From assembly GCA_016795155.1 (NCBI GenBank), contig JAEUIE010000055.1, positions 29,538 to 93,537 on the forward strand: a DNA stretch of 64,000 bases, in the 5' to 3' direction. The position numbers were made by a program, and so were the translations under genes. Origin of the DNA: Planctomycetia bacterium (lineage in GTDB: Bacteria; Planctomycetota; Planctomycetia; Gemmatales; HRBIN36). The notes beneath the pieces were generated by a model. The model was not told where the DNA came from, searched no databases, and was given only the letters and a program-made list of their open reading frames with translations. Shown here in pieces: positions 8,213-17,454 of the stretch; position 1 is the first letter of the stretch, and each line of letters begins with the position of its first letter.

Positions 8213-9859
8213 ATGACTCGACCCCCAAGGCGTTCATACGCTTTAGAATTGGAATGTCTGGAGGATCGTCGCTTACTGGCTGGGAATATCATCAGTGGAT
8301 TTGTTTTCGAAGATCTCAATGGCAACGGCATACGGGATACAAACGAACCCTCAGTAGCCAACAGCATTATCGAACTGAAAAACGCATCCGGTAAGGTAGC
8401 TGGCACCACAACAACCGATCAGTACGGCTATTATCAATTCAGTACAGACAGTTCACTCGGCTCCGCGATTCAGTCGCAATCGCAGACGTTGAATTTCTTC
8501 AATACTTCGATGAATTCCATTCGGGCCCAGGCCCTGCAGCAGTTCAATCCTTCGCTGGGAACACTACAATCGGTTGAAATCAAGCTGAATGGCCAGATCG
8601 TCAGCTCCATCAAAGCAGAGAACAAGAGCAGTTCTCCTGTTACTCTCACAGGCTCCGTGGCAGGCACCATGCTGCTCAATGGACCAGGATTCAACCTCAA
8701 TCTGCAGATCAGCCCCAGCGCTGTTACTGCACATTCACTTGCAGCCTTTGATGGATCCATTAACTACGCTGGTGGATCGGGAATTACGCTTGGCAATCAG
8801 TCCGCGTCAGGCATTCAAACCCAGACATTGACAGGCAATGCGGTAAATGCCTTCATTGGCAACGAGTCTGTCAACCTCTCCTTCCTGGCTCAATCCAATA
8901 TACAAGTGACTGGTGGCAGCAATCTTGCCAGCAACATCTCCAGCCTGGGTAATGCCGAAATCACTGTTACTTATCGCTATCTGACAGCCAGCCCGCTGAA
9001 GGCAGGTAAATATACCATGACGCAGAAATCACAACCTGCCGGCCTACTCGATGGACGCGAATCTCAGGCGAACACCGTTGTGGCTAATTCGCAAAAGACC
9101 GATTCCATCAGTGTGGTGTTAGGCACTTCCAACAGTTCCAACAACAACTTCGGCGAATACCGCCCTGTTGCCATCAGTGGCAAAGTCTACCACGATAGCA
9201 ACAACAACGGGCAAATTGACGCGACCGAACAGTTCTTTGCCAATGTCCAGGTCAAACTGACTGGCACCAATGATCTGGGCAAGAAGCTGACTTTGCTGAC
9301 TACCACTGATGCCCAGGGCAATTACCAGTTTGGCAACCTGCGGCCCGGCAATTATTCACTAGCCCAGATGTCACAGCCTGCTGGCTACGTTTCAGGTAAA
9401 GTGACTCCAGGCAGCCTGGGTGGAACCGCTGGCACCAAGAAAGATATCAGTTCAATCATGATTTCGGGCAGCCAGCAAGGAACCAGCTATAACTTCGGAC
9501 TGAACGCCAAATCAGCAACAGGTATTCCCTCTTCCACACCCGTGCAGCCCAGCAATGGATCAACATCGGGTGGCGGTTCAACAGGCATCGGCAAAGGTGT
9601 CTTACTGGGAAGCACGCCTATTCGACCACCTAGCAGTGGTGGCAGCACACCTGGAGCCATTGGCAAAGGACTTCTGCTGGGAAGCACACCTGTTGTACAG
9701 CCACCATCCAGCGTAACGCCAACGCCTCCGAGTTCCGCTGGTGGATCTCTGGGTAAAGGGTTGTTGCTGGGTAGCACACCCATCAGACCACCGAGCAGTG
9801 GAGGGAGCAGCTCTGCTGCGATTGGAAAAGGGCTTTTGCTGGGTAGCAGTTTCAAATAA
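8213..9859 (+). CDS. Large secreted protein with LEDRRLLA-type N-terminus and SdrD-B-like domains
   Basis: The protein has 548 residues. It opens with 'SYALELECLEDRRLLAGN', the LEPR-type motif that marks many large planctomycete exported proteins. Two SdrD B-like modules follow: 'ISGFVFEDLNGNGIRDTNEP' near residue 22 and 'ISGKVYHDSNNNGQIDATEQ' near 320. Both contain calcium-binding-type D/N-x-D/N-x-N-G loops. Between them lies a beta-rich domain of about 200 residues of unknown fold. The C-terminal 90 residues are a repeat of the unit 'GKGLLLGSTP' with Pro/Ser linkers. GGAG precedes the chosen ATG. A surface adhesin or structural role is likely. Confidence 0.82.
   Translation: MTRPPRRSYALELECLEDRRLLAGNIISGFVFEDLNGNGIRDTNEPSVANSIIELKNASGKVAGTTTTDQYGYYQFSTDSSLGSAIQSQSQTLNFFNTSMNSIRAQALQQFNPSLGTLQSVEIKLNGQIVSSIKAENKSSSPVTLTGSVAGTMLLNGPGFNLNLQISPSAVTAHSLAAFDGSINYAGGSGITLGNQSASGIQTQTLTGNAVNAFIGNESVNLSFLAQSNIQVTGGSNLASNISSLGNAEITVTYRYLTASPLKAGKYTMTQKSQPAGLLDGRESQANTVVANSQKTDSISVVLGTSNSSNNNFGEYRPVAISGKVYHDSNNNGQIDATEQFFANVQVKLTGTNDLGKKLTLLTTTDAQGNYQFGNLRPGNYSLAQMSQPAGYVSGKVTPGSLGGTAGTKKDISSIMISGSQQGTSYNFGLNAKSATGIPSSTPVQPSNGSTSGGGSTGIGKGVLLGSTPIRPPSSGGSTPGAIGKGLLLGSTPVVQPPSSVTPTPPSSAGGSLGKGLLLGSTPIRPPSSGGSSSAAIGKGLLLGSSFK
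9584..9856 (+). repeat. Four-fold coding repeat 'GKGLLLGSTP + PPSSGG'
   Basis: The C-terminal end of the surface protein consists of four degenerate copies of a unit of about 20-25 codons. The core is I/L-G-K-G-V/L-L-L-G-S, mostly followed by T-P and a Pro/Ser/Gly-rich spacer. The hydrophobic core inside a flexible tail is unusual. It could be a binding strand or an anchoring tail. The DNA copies differ by synonymous changes, so the repeat has been kept at protein level rather than freshly duplicated. Confidence 0.8.
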
Positions 9860-9921
9860 CAGACAACCCTCTGAAGGATCAACTACTTCGCCGTAGGACA
9901 ACGCATACTGGAGTGATGGCA

Positions 9922-11649
9922 ATGAAACGGTCGTACATCAAGTGGTGCAGCTTTGCGATTGTGGGATTTGGAGCATTACCCATCGTCGCCCAGGACTGGA
10001 AGCCTGTCAGCACCCATACCGCCCGTTATGAAGAGGCAGCTACCTCTTCGATGTCCCTGCTGGGCAGGCCCATCACGGGTCGATCCAAAGTGGATCAGGC
10101 CATCGAACGCACCGGCTTTGCTGGTGACAACAGCATGGCATTGCCCATTCCTCAGGCGCCAGCAGGGAAATCATATGGCGTTGAAACTCTGCCGCCACCG
10201 CGTGTTTCTGCTTCGGGATACCCGATTGCAACAGCACCCGCCAATGCGGTTTTACCTCCAAACATGAAACTGATGCCTGCTGCCCAGACACCTCCGATGG
10301 GTGCAGGAACTGTCATTTATCCAGGCAGCATGCCCTATCCTTCAGGAGATTTCGCCCAGGGTCAGCCGCAACCAGGTGGCCCGCCAGTGGTGGTCAATGG
10401 ACCAATCGATGGGCAGATCTTTCAAGGTGCACCGATTTATGACGGCGGTGCGTTCCCCGGCATGCAATACAGCGGGGGCATGTCTGATCGATACTTCCTG
10501 CAGTCAATTCATGGCAGCCCAGGCCTCTGGTATGGCAGTCTCGATTTTGTCCTCTTTTCGGTTACTCCAGACAAGGCTCCTGCTCTGGTGATTACCGGCC
10601 CACAGAATACCACCAGCATTCTGGATGGAACCGTCGTCTATGGCGGAAGCGATCTGCCCACCGATACCATGCTCGGTGGTAGAGTCAGCATGGGTGTCTG
10701 GTTTAATCGACGCCAGTCTTGGGGTATGTTCGGCAGCTTCTTTACCACACAAGACCAGGCCATGCATTACCAGGCTGGCTCTGCAGATGGCAGTACCTTC
10801 TATGCTCGACCCTTCTTCAATACGAGCACCGTCAATTTTAATGGCACACCGCGTGTACCTGCGGAAGATTTGGAACAGGTTTCGCAGTTAGGAACAGCTT
10901 TACGGCCTGCTCTTGGTGGTTTCGTGAACATCGATCGCACGAGCAAGCTTCGCGGCGCGGATTTGAACTTCAGGTTCAATCTGTGCAATAACTTTCCACC
11001 TTGCCGAAGAACCCATTGGAACATCGATGGTTATGCAGGCGTGAAATATCTGGGCTTTGATGAAACGCTGAACATCACGGAGAACATCAACGTATTGAAT
11101 GACTTTGTGATAGATCCCAATACTACACTGCTTCAGGGTACACAATTCTTCGTGCAGGATCGCTTCAGCACACAGAATGCATTTATTGGCGGCAATATCG
11201 GCTTGATCAGCGAAGCACGCATGGGACGATTCTTCATCGAAATGCGTACCGGCATTGCATTGGGTGGCACCCAGCAAACGGTAACGATTGGTGGCAATAC
11301 GCAAGTCACTACGCCTAACGGCCAGACAACCGGGTTGCTGACAGGAGGCTTGCTCGCACAGGAATCGAACATTGGCACCAATACCCGATCACAGTTCAGC
11401 TATGTTCCCGAACTGGGGTTAAAACTTGGATTGCAAGTGACCGATCATCTTCGTGTCTTCGCTGGTTATGAAATGATGTACTGGTCGAACGTGGTACGCC
11501 CCGGACAACAGATTGATCGCAGCGTCAACGCCAGCCAGTTGCCGCAATTCCCTGGACCAACCAGCGGTGAAGTCCGACCACTGTTCAACTACCAGACGAG
11601 CAATCTCTGGATCAGCGGTTTCTCTGCGGGCGTATCCTGGATTTTCTAA
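9922..11649 (+). CDS. BBP7-like outer-membrane beta-barrel protein
   Basis: The protein has 575 residues. It has a signal peptide ('CSFAIVGFGALPIVAQD'), a Pro/Gly-rich low-complexity stretch (about 60-190), then a region that resembles the planctomycete BBP7 barrel family: 'GLWYGSLDFVLFSV' followed by 'PALVITGPQNT' and 'MLGGRVSMGVWFNRRQSWGM'. The C-terminal part alternates amphipathic strands and ends with 'FSAGVSWIF', an aromatic terminal residue as expected for Bam-inserted barrels. The ATG at 9922 has GGAG at eight bases; two earlier in-frame starts lie too close to it. It follows the surface-protein gene by 62 bases and may be co-expressed with it. Confidence 0.8.
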   Translation: MKRSYIKWCSFAIVGFGALPIVAQDWKPVSTHTARYEEAATSSMSLLGRPITGRSKVDQAIERTGFAGDNSMALPIPQAPAGKSYGVETLPPPRVSASGYPIATAPANAVLPPNMKLMPAAQTPPMGAGTVIYPGSMPYPSGDFAQGQPQPGGPPVVVNGPIDGQIFQGAPIYDGGAFPGMQYSGGMSDRYFLQSIHGSPGLWYGSLDFVLFSVTPDKAPALVITGPQNTTSILDGTVVYGGSDLPTDTMLGGRVSMGVWFNRRQSWGMFGSFFTTQDQAMHYQAGSADGSTFYARPFFNTSTVNFNGTPRVPAEDLEQVSQLGTALRPALGGFVNIDRTSKLRGADLNFRFNLCNNFPPCRRTHWNIDGYAGVKYLGFDETLNITENINVLNDFVIDPNTTLLQGTQFFVQDRFSTQNAFIGGNIGLISEARMGRFFIEMRTGIALGGTQQTVTIGGNTQVTTPNGQTTGLLTGGLLAQESNIGTNTRSQFSYVPELGLKLGLQVTDHLRVFAGYEMMYWSNVVRPGQQIDRSVNASQLPQFPGPTSGEVRPLFNYQTSNLWISGFSAGVSWIF

Positions 11650-11672
11650 GTTGCTTTTGAACAACTCGAAAG

Positions 11673-11776
11673 CTGTGGCAGGGTCGTGTGGTACTCCACT
11701 CGACCCTGTATTATTGCAATAACTTTATGTCGCGGCATCAGGGTCGAAACGGAGTACCGTTACGACCCTGCCACAG
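11673..11776. repeat. Nested palindromic intergenic repeat, GTAC-core family, copy 2
   Basis: The outer arms ctgtggcagggtcg (11673-11686) and cgaccctgccacag (11763-11776) are a perfect 14-bp inverted repeat. Inner arms are tcgaccctg (11700-11708) with cagggtcga (11739-11747), and ggtactcc (11690-11697) with ggagtacc (11751-11758). It fills the gap between two convergent genes, as copy 1 does. Confidence 0.88.
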
Positions 11777-11794
11777 ATTTTCAACAGATTTTTT

Positions 11795-12988
11795 CTACGT
11801 GCGCATGGTTGACAAGACGGGTGGAACAATCGGTCCGAGAACCAGTAACGGCAGCCAGGCTGCCAGTGCCGGGTCGATGGCATCAGTCTTGATGAGCGCT
11901 GAAGTCGCCATGCCGAAACCCTGCAGCAAGCCATAAATCATCAGGCACCAGGCAACACGCACAAAGATGTTCCATTCTGATCGTCCCACGATGATGGGCA
12001 GGCCTAACAGGAACAACAGCAGATCATAAAACGGTGCAACCAGCCGCTGATGCATCAGTCCGATGACCGCAGAACGCTGGGGTAGACCTTCTTCGGTCTC
12101 CAGTGCTTCAAACAAATCTGCGGTGGATTGAAACAGATACCAATTCGGCCTTCTGACAAGTCTCTTGTAGCTCAGTTCTGTATGCAGGAAGAATTGCCCG
12201 GGTTTTAATTGCCTGATGGCCGGGTGTGCGATGGGCAGAACATCGGGAGTAGAGCCATTCATGAACCAGCCATGATCCTCAGGCCGGGTACCTGCATGGT
12301 AGAACATCTCCTTCGACTGGATGTGCAGAGTTTTACCTGTGATATCTGAGGGAAATGTCACACGGGCAAACTGAATCATCTGTCGATTGGGATAAGCAAC
12401 CTTCGCCTCAATATGGATATGTCGATTGTCGAATGTACCGGAGACCAGTAATGGACGCTTGCCCAGCGGGTCTTCTGCCTGCCTGAGCAGATTATCCGCG
12501 CAGTGAGGTATGACCAGTTCAGTATCCAGCCATTGCAGTACGAGAAAAAAACTGGTGATAGCAGCGAGTGGTATCAGCAAGCGTCGAAGCGGAACGCCTG
12601 CTGCCAGGATGGGCATCAGTTCGTTCTGCCGCTCCATCCAGCCTAATGTAAATGCACCAGCCAGGAGAATGATGATCCCGTTGACGCGCTGAAAGAACAC
12701 TGGAACGCGGTAAGCATAGTACACGCCTACGTTTCTGAAAAAGGTAGAAACCTTTTCCATTGGCGTTTGTTCTACAGACGATTTGCCTTTCTTGTGGACA
12801 ACCCCCGTGGTAGATGCCTGATTGGCTCGTTGTTCTTTCATCAGGACTTTAACAGGATCGGGCGCGGTAAATTCTTCGAACTTGGTAAAGACATCGATCA
12901 CGATGTACATCATCACCAGGCTGGCAAAGGTTGCCAGGTAGGCAAACAGAAACTGCCTTAACAGGTATCGATCCAGCAGGGTCACCAT
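11795..12988 (-). CDS. lptG: LptF/LptG-family permease (second of a pair)
   Basis: This 397-residue inner-membrane protein is of the YjgP/YjgQ family. Three transmembrane helices at the N-terminus ('FLFAYLATFASLVMMYIVID', then 'GIIILLAGAFTLGW', then a third) are followed by a periplasmic beta-jellyroll domain (about 170-290) and three more helices at the C-terminus. With its neighbour it should form the transmembrane part of the lipopolysaccharide or related glycolipid export ABC transporter. A charged insert (about 45-75) near the first helix is longer than usual. Assignment as LptG rather than LptF is by order only. It starts 27 bases after the upstream permease and is probably co-transcribed. 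Confidence 0.8.
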   Translation of the reverse strand: MVTLLDRYLLRQFLFAYLATFASLVMMYIVIDVFTKFEEFTAPDPVKVLMKEQRANQASTTGVVHKKGKSSVEQTPMEKVSTFFRNVGVYYAYRVPVFFQRVNGIIILLAGAFTLGWMERQNELMPILAAGVPLRRLLIPLAAITSFFLVLQWLDTELVIPHCADNLLRQAEDPLGKRPLLVSGTFDNRHIHIEAKVAYPNRQMIQFARVTFPSDITGKTLHIQSKEMFYHAGTRPEDHGWFMNGSTPDVLPIAHPAIRQLKPGQFFLHTELSYKRLVRRPNWYLFQSTADLFEALETEEGLPQRSAVIGLMHQRLVAPFYDLLLFLLGLPIIVGRSEWNIFVRVAWCLMIYGLLQGFGMATSALIKTDAIDPALAAWLPLLVLGPIVPPVLSTMRT

Positions 12989-13015
12989 GTTGCTCCTGTT
13001 CCTGGGAATAAGCCC

Positions 13016-14161
13016 TTATCGGCGTCCGAGTCGCCATAAGAGCATCAGTCCGGCAACTCCCAGAACGGCATTGCCCAGCCACATGGCCAGGTACACATTG
13101 TTTCCATCCTTACCCAGGTTTTTCATCAGCAGATTGAGTGGATAGTAGACCAGCACAATAGGCAGAAAACAGGTGACGAAGGAACTCAGAAAATCACTCT
13201 TTTGAAACCAGATTGCTACCGGGCAGCCGATCAGAACAAAAAAGAAACAACCGAGTGCCAGCGATGGTCGTTCCGCCAGTTCCACCCGCAGTTCGCCAAC
13301 CTCACGACGAATGTCATAGTACTTCTGCCGTTGAACCAGATATTCCGTACTTCCCGGCGAATACTTCTCCAGTTCTTCCTTTTGCTTCTCCTCTTCGACA
13401 ACTGCATCGACCTGGCGTTCAAGGATTTCCGGAATAGACCGCTCTCGTGGCCGGGGATTGCGATTGACCTTCTTAGGGAACGGAATCTTGATGACTTCCC
13501 GTTCAAACTGGCCTGAATTTCCCTCGCGAATGACGTCGGGCAGGATCAGCGTGACGATGATCGTCTTGGTATCCAGATCGACTTTGATTTCCGCTTCCTC
13601 AGCGGAAGCTATCATGACGTACTCACCCTTTTCATTGCGTTGTTTGAAGATAGGGCCAATGAGTCGTTTGCCGTGCACTTCCCGAACATAGATGGAGTAT
13701 TGAAACCCAGGTTCGTTAAAACAGAGATCACGCCGCAGCTTGGCGTAGAGAAAATCTTCTGATTCGTTGAATGCCATGCCCCTCAAGCGATGATGCGTGT
13801 GGGGAATATACTCGTAATGCAGCGCAAACACGCCCGCTGATATCAGCAGACTGAGCAGCACCGCAGGCCATAAAGCAACACGAATGGGAATGCCAGCAGC
13901 CTTGATGGCTGTAATTTCGTTATCAGCCGACAACCTGCCATACACCACTGCCACGGTAAATAGCATGGTGGCAGGAACGGTATAGGGCAAGGTACTGGGC
14001 AGAAGCAGCGGCACCAGCAACATGATATGTTCCGGACCCAGACCCTGCTGCGAGGTTTCCTGCACAATGCCTGCCATCACCACGATGGAGGAAAGGCCAG
14101 CCAGGGCCATGATGAAGATGCGGAGCAATTCCCAGAGTATGTACCGATGGATAAGGAGCAC
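13016..14161 (-). CDS. lptF: LptF/LptG-family permease (first of a pair)
   Basis: The protein has 381 residues. N-terminal helices include 'IFIMALAGLSSIVVMAGI' and the conserved stretch 'LLPSTLPYTVPATMLFTVAV'. After it comes 'YGRLSADNEITAIKAAGIPI', the coupling segment that contacts the LptB ATPase in this family. A periplasmic jellyroll domain follows, and a charged coiled insert (about 235-290) precedes the last three helices. It works with the downstream permease in glycolipid transport to the outer membrane. The lptB, lptC and lptA genes are not nearby. Confidence 0.82.
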   Translation of the reverse strand: MLLIHRYILWELLRIFIMALAGLSSIVVMAGIVQETSQQGLGPEHIMLLVPLLLPSTLPYTVPATMLFTVAVVYGRLSADNEITAIKAAGIPIRVALWPAVLLSLLISAGVFALHYEYIPHTHHRLRGMAFNESEDFLYAKLRRDLCFNEPGFQYSIYVREVHGKRLIGPIFKQRNEKGEYVMIASAEEAEIKVDLDTKTIIVTLILPDVIREGNSGQFEREVIKIPFPKKVNRNPRPRERSIPEILERQVDAVVEEEKQKEELEKYSPGSTEYLVQRQKYYDIRREVGELRVELAERPSLALGCFFFVLIGCPVAIWFQKSDFLSSFVTCFLPIVLVYYPLNLLMKNLGKDGNNVYLAMWLGNAVLGVAGLMLLWRLGRR

Positions 14162-14291
14162 GAACAGTCCCCGTTCAGAAAACCGTGTCGGCGGACTATA
14201 CCGGCTTGGCGCTGGGGGTCAAGGCGGGGTTGCTGGAACCACGTTATTGAGGTAATTTGCGCAAGCTGAATGCCTAGCGAAAGGATGCACC

Positions 14292-15038
14292 ATGGCTGCG
14301 TTTCGAGAGCATATCGCCTTTTCCACTGTTTTGGGAGTCGGTTATGCTGTTGGCTTGAAATCGCTTGGGTTTGAACCCGCGCAGGCAGTACTCGCTGGCA
14401 GCATATGCAGCCTATCAGGCATGTTGCCTGACCTCGATAGCGACAGTGGCAGACCCGTCCGGGAGATGTTCAGCTTCATCGCTGCCGCCTGCAGCATTCT
14501 GATCTTTCACAAACTGGGGGATGGGAATCTCGAATTCCGCTTGCTCCTGGCCGGCGGTATGTACTTGTTCATGCGTTTCGGATTTTCATACCTGTTCAAG
14601 CAACTGACCGTGCATCGTGGCATGTGTCACAGCATTCCTGCTGCACTGATTGCAGCCATTTCCGCTTATCTGCTCTTTGTCAGCGAAGGCGACCGCATTG
14701 CATTGGCGATGGCTGGTGGTGTTCTGATTGGATTTGTTTCCCATTTGTTGCTGGATGAAATATATGCTGTCGATTTTCGTGGGCTGAAGCCCAAATTGAA
14801 CCAGTTTGCCGGCAGCGCATTAAAACTCTTCTCCAAGAACACTGCAGCTACCGTGGTAACCTGGGGATTGCTGTTTCTGCTCAGTTATCGTGTAGCAGTG
14901 GTGGAAGGAGTGTTGCCAGAAGGACTTCCAAGTGTTGCAGACCTGCGTGAAGCCCGTAATTCACTGTTTGAAAAACTGGGTATCAGCAAGGATCGTGGTA
15001 AGCCACTCAGCATGAACACCACTATTTCAAAGAACTGA
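14292..15038 (+). CDS. YdjM/DUF457-type membrane protein, putative metal-dependent hydrolase
   Basis: This 248-residue protein has several membrane segments and the His/Asp motifs of the family. They are 'SGMLPDLDSDSG' near residue 40, 'HRGMCHSIPAA' near 115 and 'FVSHLLLDEIYAVD' near 150. The pattern suggests a membrane-embedded metal site, but the reaction is not established for the family. The start follows AAGG. It is divergent from lptF, and its last 17 bases overlap the end of the convergent cytochrome gene. Confidence 0.8.
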   Translation: MAAFREHIAFSTVLGVGYAVGLKSLGFEPAQAVLAGSICSLSGMLPDLDSDSGRPVREMFSFIAAACSILIFHKLGDGNLEFRLLLAGGMYLFMRFGFSYLFKQLTVHRGMCHSIPAALIAAISAYLLFVSEGDRIALAMAGGVLIGFVSHLLLDEIYAVDFRGLKPKLNQFAGSALKLFSKNTAATVVTWGLLFLLSYRVAVVEGVLPEGLPSVADLREARNSLFEKLGISKDRGKPLSMNTTISKN

Positions 15039-16104
15039 TCCAGCTACGAATCAGATTGACACCCTCTTCATCCACCATGCGGCGTGGCAACTCAGGCATC
15101 ATGATGCCTGGCTCCGTCGATTCGAGCCGATGAATCAGAATCGATTCATCTGGCTTGCCAGGCACCACATCATAGAGTTTACCGCCCGAACCACGACCAG
15201 CAGCAACAGGAGTTTTCATAACACCACGCTTAGCTGGTTCCAGCTGCGTATAGCGCAAATCGAGCCCAGATTGACGTGCCGGGCCGGTGGGATCGTGACA
15301 GTGAGCACAGTTGATATCAAGCCAGGCTCGTACCCGTTGTTCCAGCGAACCGGTTGTTTCCTGATTCCAGACTGGCACCGCATGTACCTGCTGCCCATTC
15401 TTCAAACCTTGCAGTACACCTGCATCCCGCCAGAGTTCCAACTGATTGGCTCCGGCCATCGTTCCTGGTGGCGGCCTGTTGAGATTCCTGGGCTTGGGGC
15501 CGATGGGTTGATTGGTCGGGCCATGACAGCCTTTGCATTGGTTGGCATTGGGAACGATGTAGGCATTGGTCCGTTCGTTGCCGTCAAAATGAGTCCATTT
15601 GGACTGCACGATGGAACCGGTCAGTTTCTGGGTCGCTGCTGTCTGCTCATCATTCCAGAGGTAGCTGACACCAATCCAGCCTGCCGCTTCCCGTTTCAGG
15701 ATGCGAGTTTCCAGTAACTTCTGTCCTTTGGCGGGGTCACGCTGATCATGTGGGTAAGCAAAAGTCTTGGCAATCAGCGTTCCAACAGGAAACTCCAGTG
15801 ATGCATCTTCGTTGATGAATTGCATGCTGCTCCCTGCCGGGAGCTTGATGAAGCGATACTTGGCAGTGTAATCGGAAAAGAGTGGCGTGTTCAACTCGTA
15901 ATGCAATACACCTGCTACAGGCTCCTGCTCTGCAATAGGCCCCTGGAATAACTGAAGATCTGCCAGCGAATTGGGCAGTTCATCCCATTGCTGGGATGAG
16001 CCCGCCTTCTGAACCTTGGTGGCTTCCGTTTTCCCGCAACCTGAACATACGACTGCCAGACACACCCATGCTGCGAGGCTGATTCTTGTTGCTTGTCTTA
16101 TCAT
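15022..16104 (-). CDS. SO2930/TIGR03806-type dihaem cytochrome lipoprotein
   Basis: The protein has 360 residues. The signal peptide ends in a lipobox ('VVCSGCGK'), so it is likely membrane-anchored by lipid. Two haem c motifs are visible, 'CKGCHG' near residue 195 and 'CAHCHD' near 270. The N-terminal half contains 'LNTPLFSDYTAKYRFIKLP', characteristic of the TIGR03806 family as I recall it. It lies seven bases after the beta-helix protein, an arrangement reported for this family (regular two-gene pair, sometimes fused, function unknown). Electron transfer linked to a periplasmic oxidation is a reasonable guess. Confidence 0.82.
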   Translation of the reverse strand: MIRQATRISLAAWVCLAVVCSGCGKTEATKVQKAGSSQQWDELPNSLADLQLFQGPIAEQEPVAGVLHYELNTPLFSDYTAKYRFIKLPAGSSMQFINEDASLEFPVGTLIAKTFAYPHDQRDPAKGQKLLETRILKREAAGWIGVSYLWNDEQTAATQKLTGSIVQSKWTHFDGNERTNAYIVPNANQCKGCHGPTNQPIGPKPRNLNRPPPGTMAGANQLELWRDAGVLQGLKNGQQVHAVPVWNQETTGSLEQRVRAWLDINCAHCHDPTGPARQSGLDLRYTQLEPAKRGVMKTPVAAGRGSGGKLYDVVPGKPDESILIHRLESTEPGIMMPELPRRMVDEEGVNLIRSWISSLK

Positions 16105-16111
16105 AGGTTGC

Positions 16112-17371
16112 TTACTTCAACTCCACCGCAGGCAGTGCTGGCAATGTCCCGGCAACGGAAGCGATGTTACGTTCGATTTTGGGCTTACCTAATGCGAACT
16201 TCAGAATATCGCCGCCGGTGTAATTCAAGTTAACAAAGCGTGCTTTGTCTTGATTCGAGATCTTCAAGCGTTTCTCTTCAGGCAGCTTGCCATCGACTTG
16301 CTTTTTGGGATCAGTATTGCCATCGTACAGAATGTCAGGCAATGGCTTGCCTAAGAGGCCAGTGAGCAGTAATCCCATTTCGCCACCGGGTGAGTTGCCA
16401 TTCTCTTCAAATACATTGTCGTGAACGTAAATACCTTCAGGATATGGGTCATAATCCTTATCCTGAATCGGCTTCTGCACCAGGTGGTAGCTGATGATCG
16501 ACAAACCAGTGGTATTGTTCTGCTTGACCTGATTCTGAAAGAGTTCCACCTGGTCGCTGGCCAGCACCATCATGCCCGTTCCCGGAGGTACTGTGGCTAC
16601 AATGTTGCCCTTGGGTGCAAAGTTGCGATGATTGTTGGCAATCACCGTGTTCCTGAACACCCGCACCTGCTTACCATTCTTGGCGGGCAAGTCAGGCAGA
16701 TCAAACACCAGCAACCCGCCGGTGTTGTTGGTCGAGTAATTGTCAAAGACATCCACTTCGGTGCAATTTTCGATCTCGATGCCTGCCACATTGCGGGTTG
16801 CCTTGCAATTCTTCACGATAACCTGCTTTGATTGACCGACATAGATACCAGCATCGGATGCGCACTCAGCTTCGCAGCCATCAATAATTACATGGCTGCA
16901 CTGTACCGGATACAGGCCGTACGCTCCATTGGTTTCTGCAGGACCACCCGTCCAGCGAGCACGCACTTTGGTCAGCGTAACATTGGTGGCGCCGTTGATT
17001 TTCAAAGCATCACCCTTGGTGTCTTCAATGGTCAGTCCTTCCATTTTGAAATCATTCCCGGTCACCAAGATTCCTTCCTTGCCCTGATCCTGTTCCTTAA
17101 ATGAAAGAATGGTCTGATCCATGCCTGCTCCGCGGATAGTCACACCGGGAACGGTTAGCGAAAGACTGGTATTGAAGGAATACGTCCCTGCAGCCAACTC
17201 AAGGGTTATCCCCGTTTTGGCCTTGATCAGCGCAGCAAGAATGTCTTCCTGTGCCTTATCCGAAGGATGGAATTGCAGCACTACGTCATTACAGGAATTC
17301 CCTGAAACATTCACCGGGTTGTTATTCGAGCAACCCGCCAGGAGTAACAGTGCCAGAAGTATGAAGCGCAT
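16112..17371 (-). CDS. Parallel beta-helix lipoprotein (TIGR03805-type)
   Basis: The protein has 419 residues with a lipoprotein signal ('LLALLLLAGCSNNN'). The body is a right-handed parallel beta-helix: repeated strands such as 'GVTIRGAGMDQTILSF', 'CSHVIIDGCEAECASDAGIY', 'QVIVKNCKATRNVAGIEIEN' and 'EVDVFDNYSTNNTGGLLVFD'. This is the fold of polysaccharide lyases and mannuronan epimerases, but no catalytic residues can be assigned with confidence. The neighbouring dihaem cytochrome is its usual partner. Together they are an outer- or inner-membrane-bound pair of unknown role. Confidence 0.83.
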   Translation of the reverse strand: MRFILLALLLLAGCSNNNPVNVSGNSCNDVVLQFHPSDKAQEDILAALIKAKTGITLELAAGTYSFNTSLSLTVPGVTIRGAGMDQTILSFKEQDQGKEGILVTGNDFKMEGLTIEDTKGDALKINGATNVTLTKVRARWTGGPAETNGAYGLYPVQCSHVIIDGCEAECASDAGIYVGQSKQVIVKNCKATRNVAGIEIENCTEVDVFDNYSTNNTGGLLVFDLPDLPAKNGKQVRVFRNTVIANNHRNFAPKGNIVATVPPGTGMMVLASDQVELFQNQVKQNNTTGLSIISYHLVQKPIQDKDYDPYPEGIYVHDNVFEENGNSPGGEMGLLLTGLLGKPLPDILYDGNTDPKKQVDGKLPEEKRLKISNQDKARFVNLNYTGGDILKFALGKPKIERNIASVAGTLPALPAVELK

Positions 17372-17454
17372 GAAATCACCTCAATAGATAAGACATTACT
17401 GCTGTACCTTACAATAGTGCGAGAATCTTCGCTAGAACAATCGTCCCGCCTGTA

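Noticed and set aside
7942..8409. A 155-codon minus-strand frame across the start of the surface-protein gene
   Set aside because: It overlaps the start of a supported gene and the groES terminator; only the shorter frame 7988-8152 was kept as a weak candidate.
14162..14291. A possible tRNA in the gap upstream of the YdjM-type gene
   Set aside because: No T-loop or anticodon stem could be folded; the GC-rich stretch is simply a divergent promoter region.
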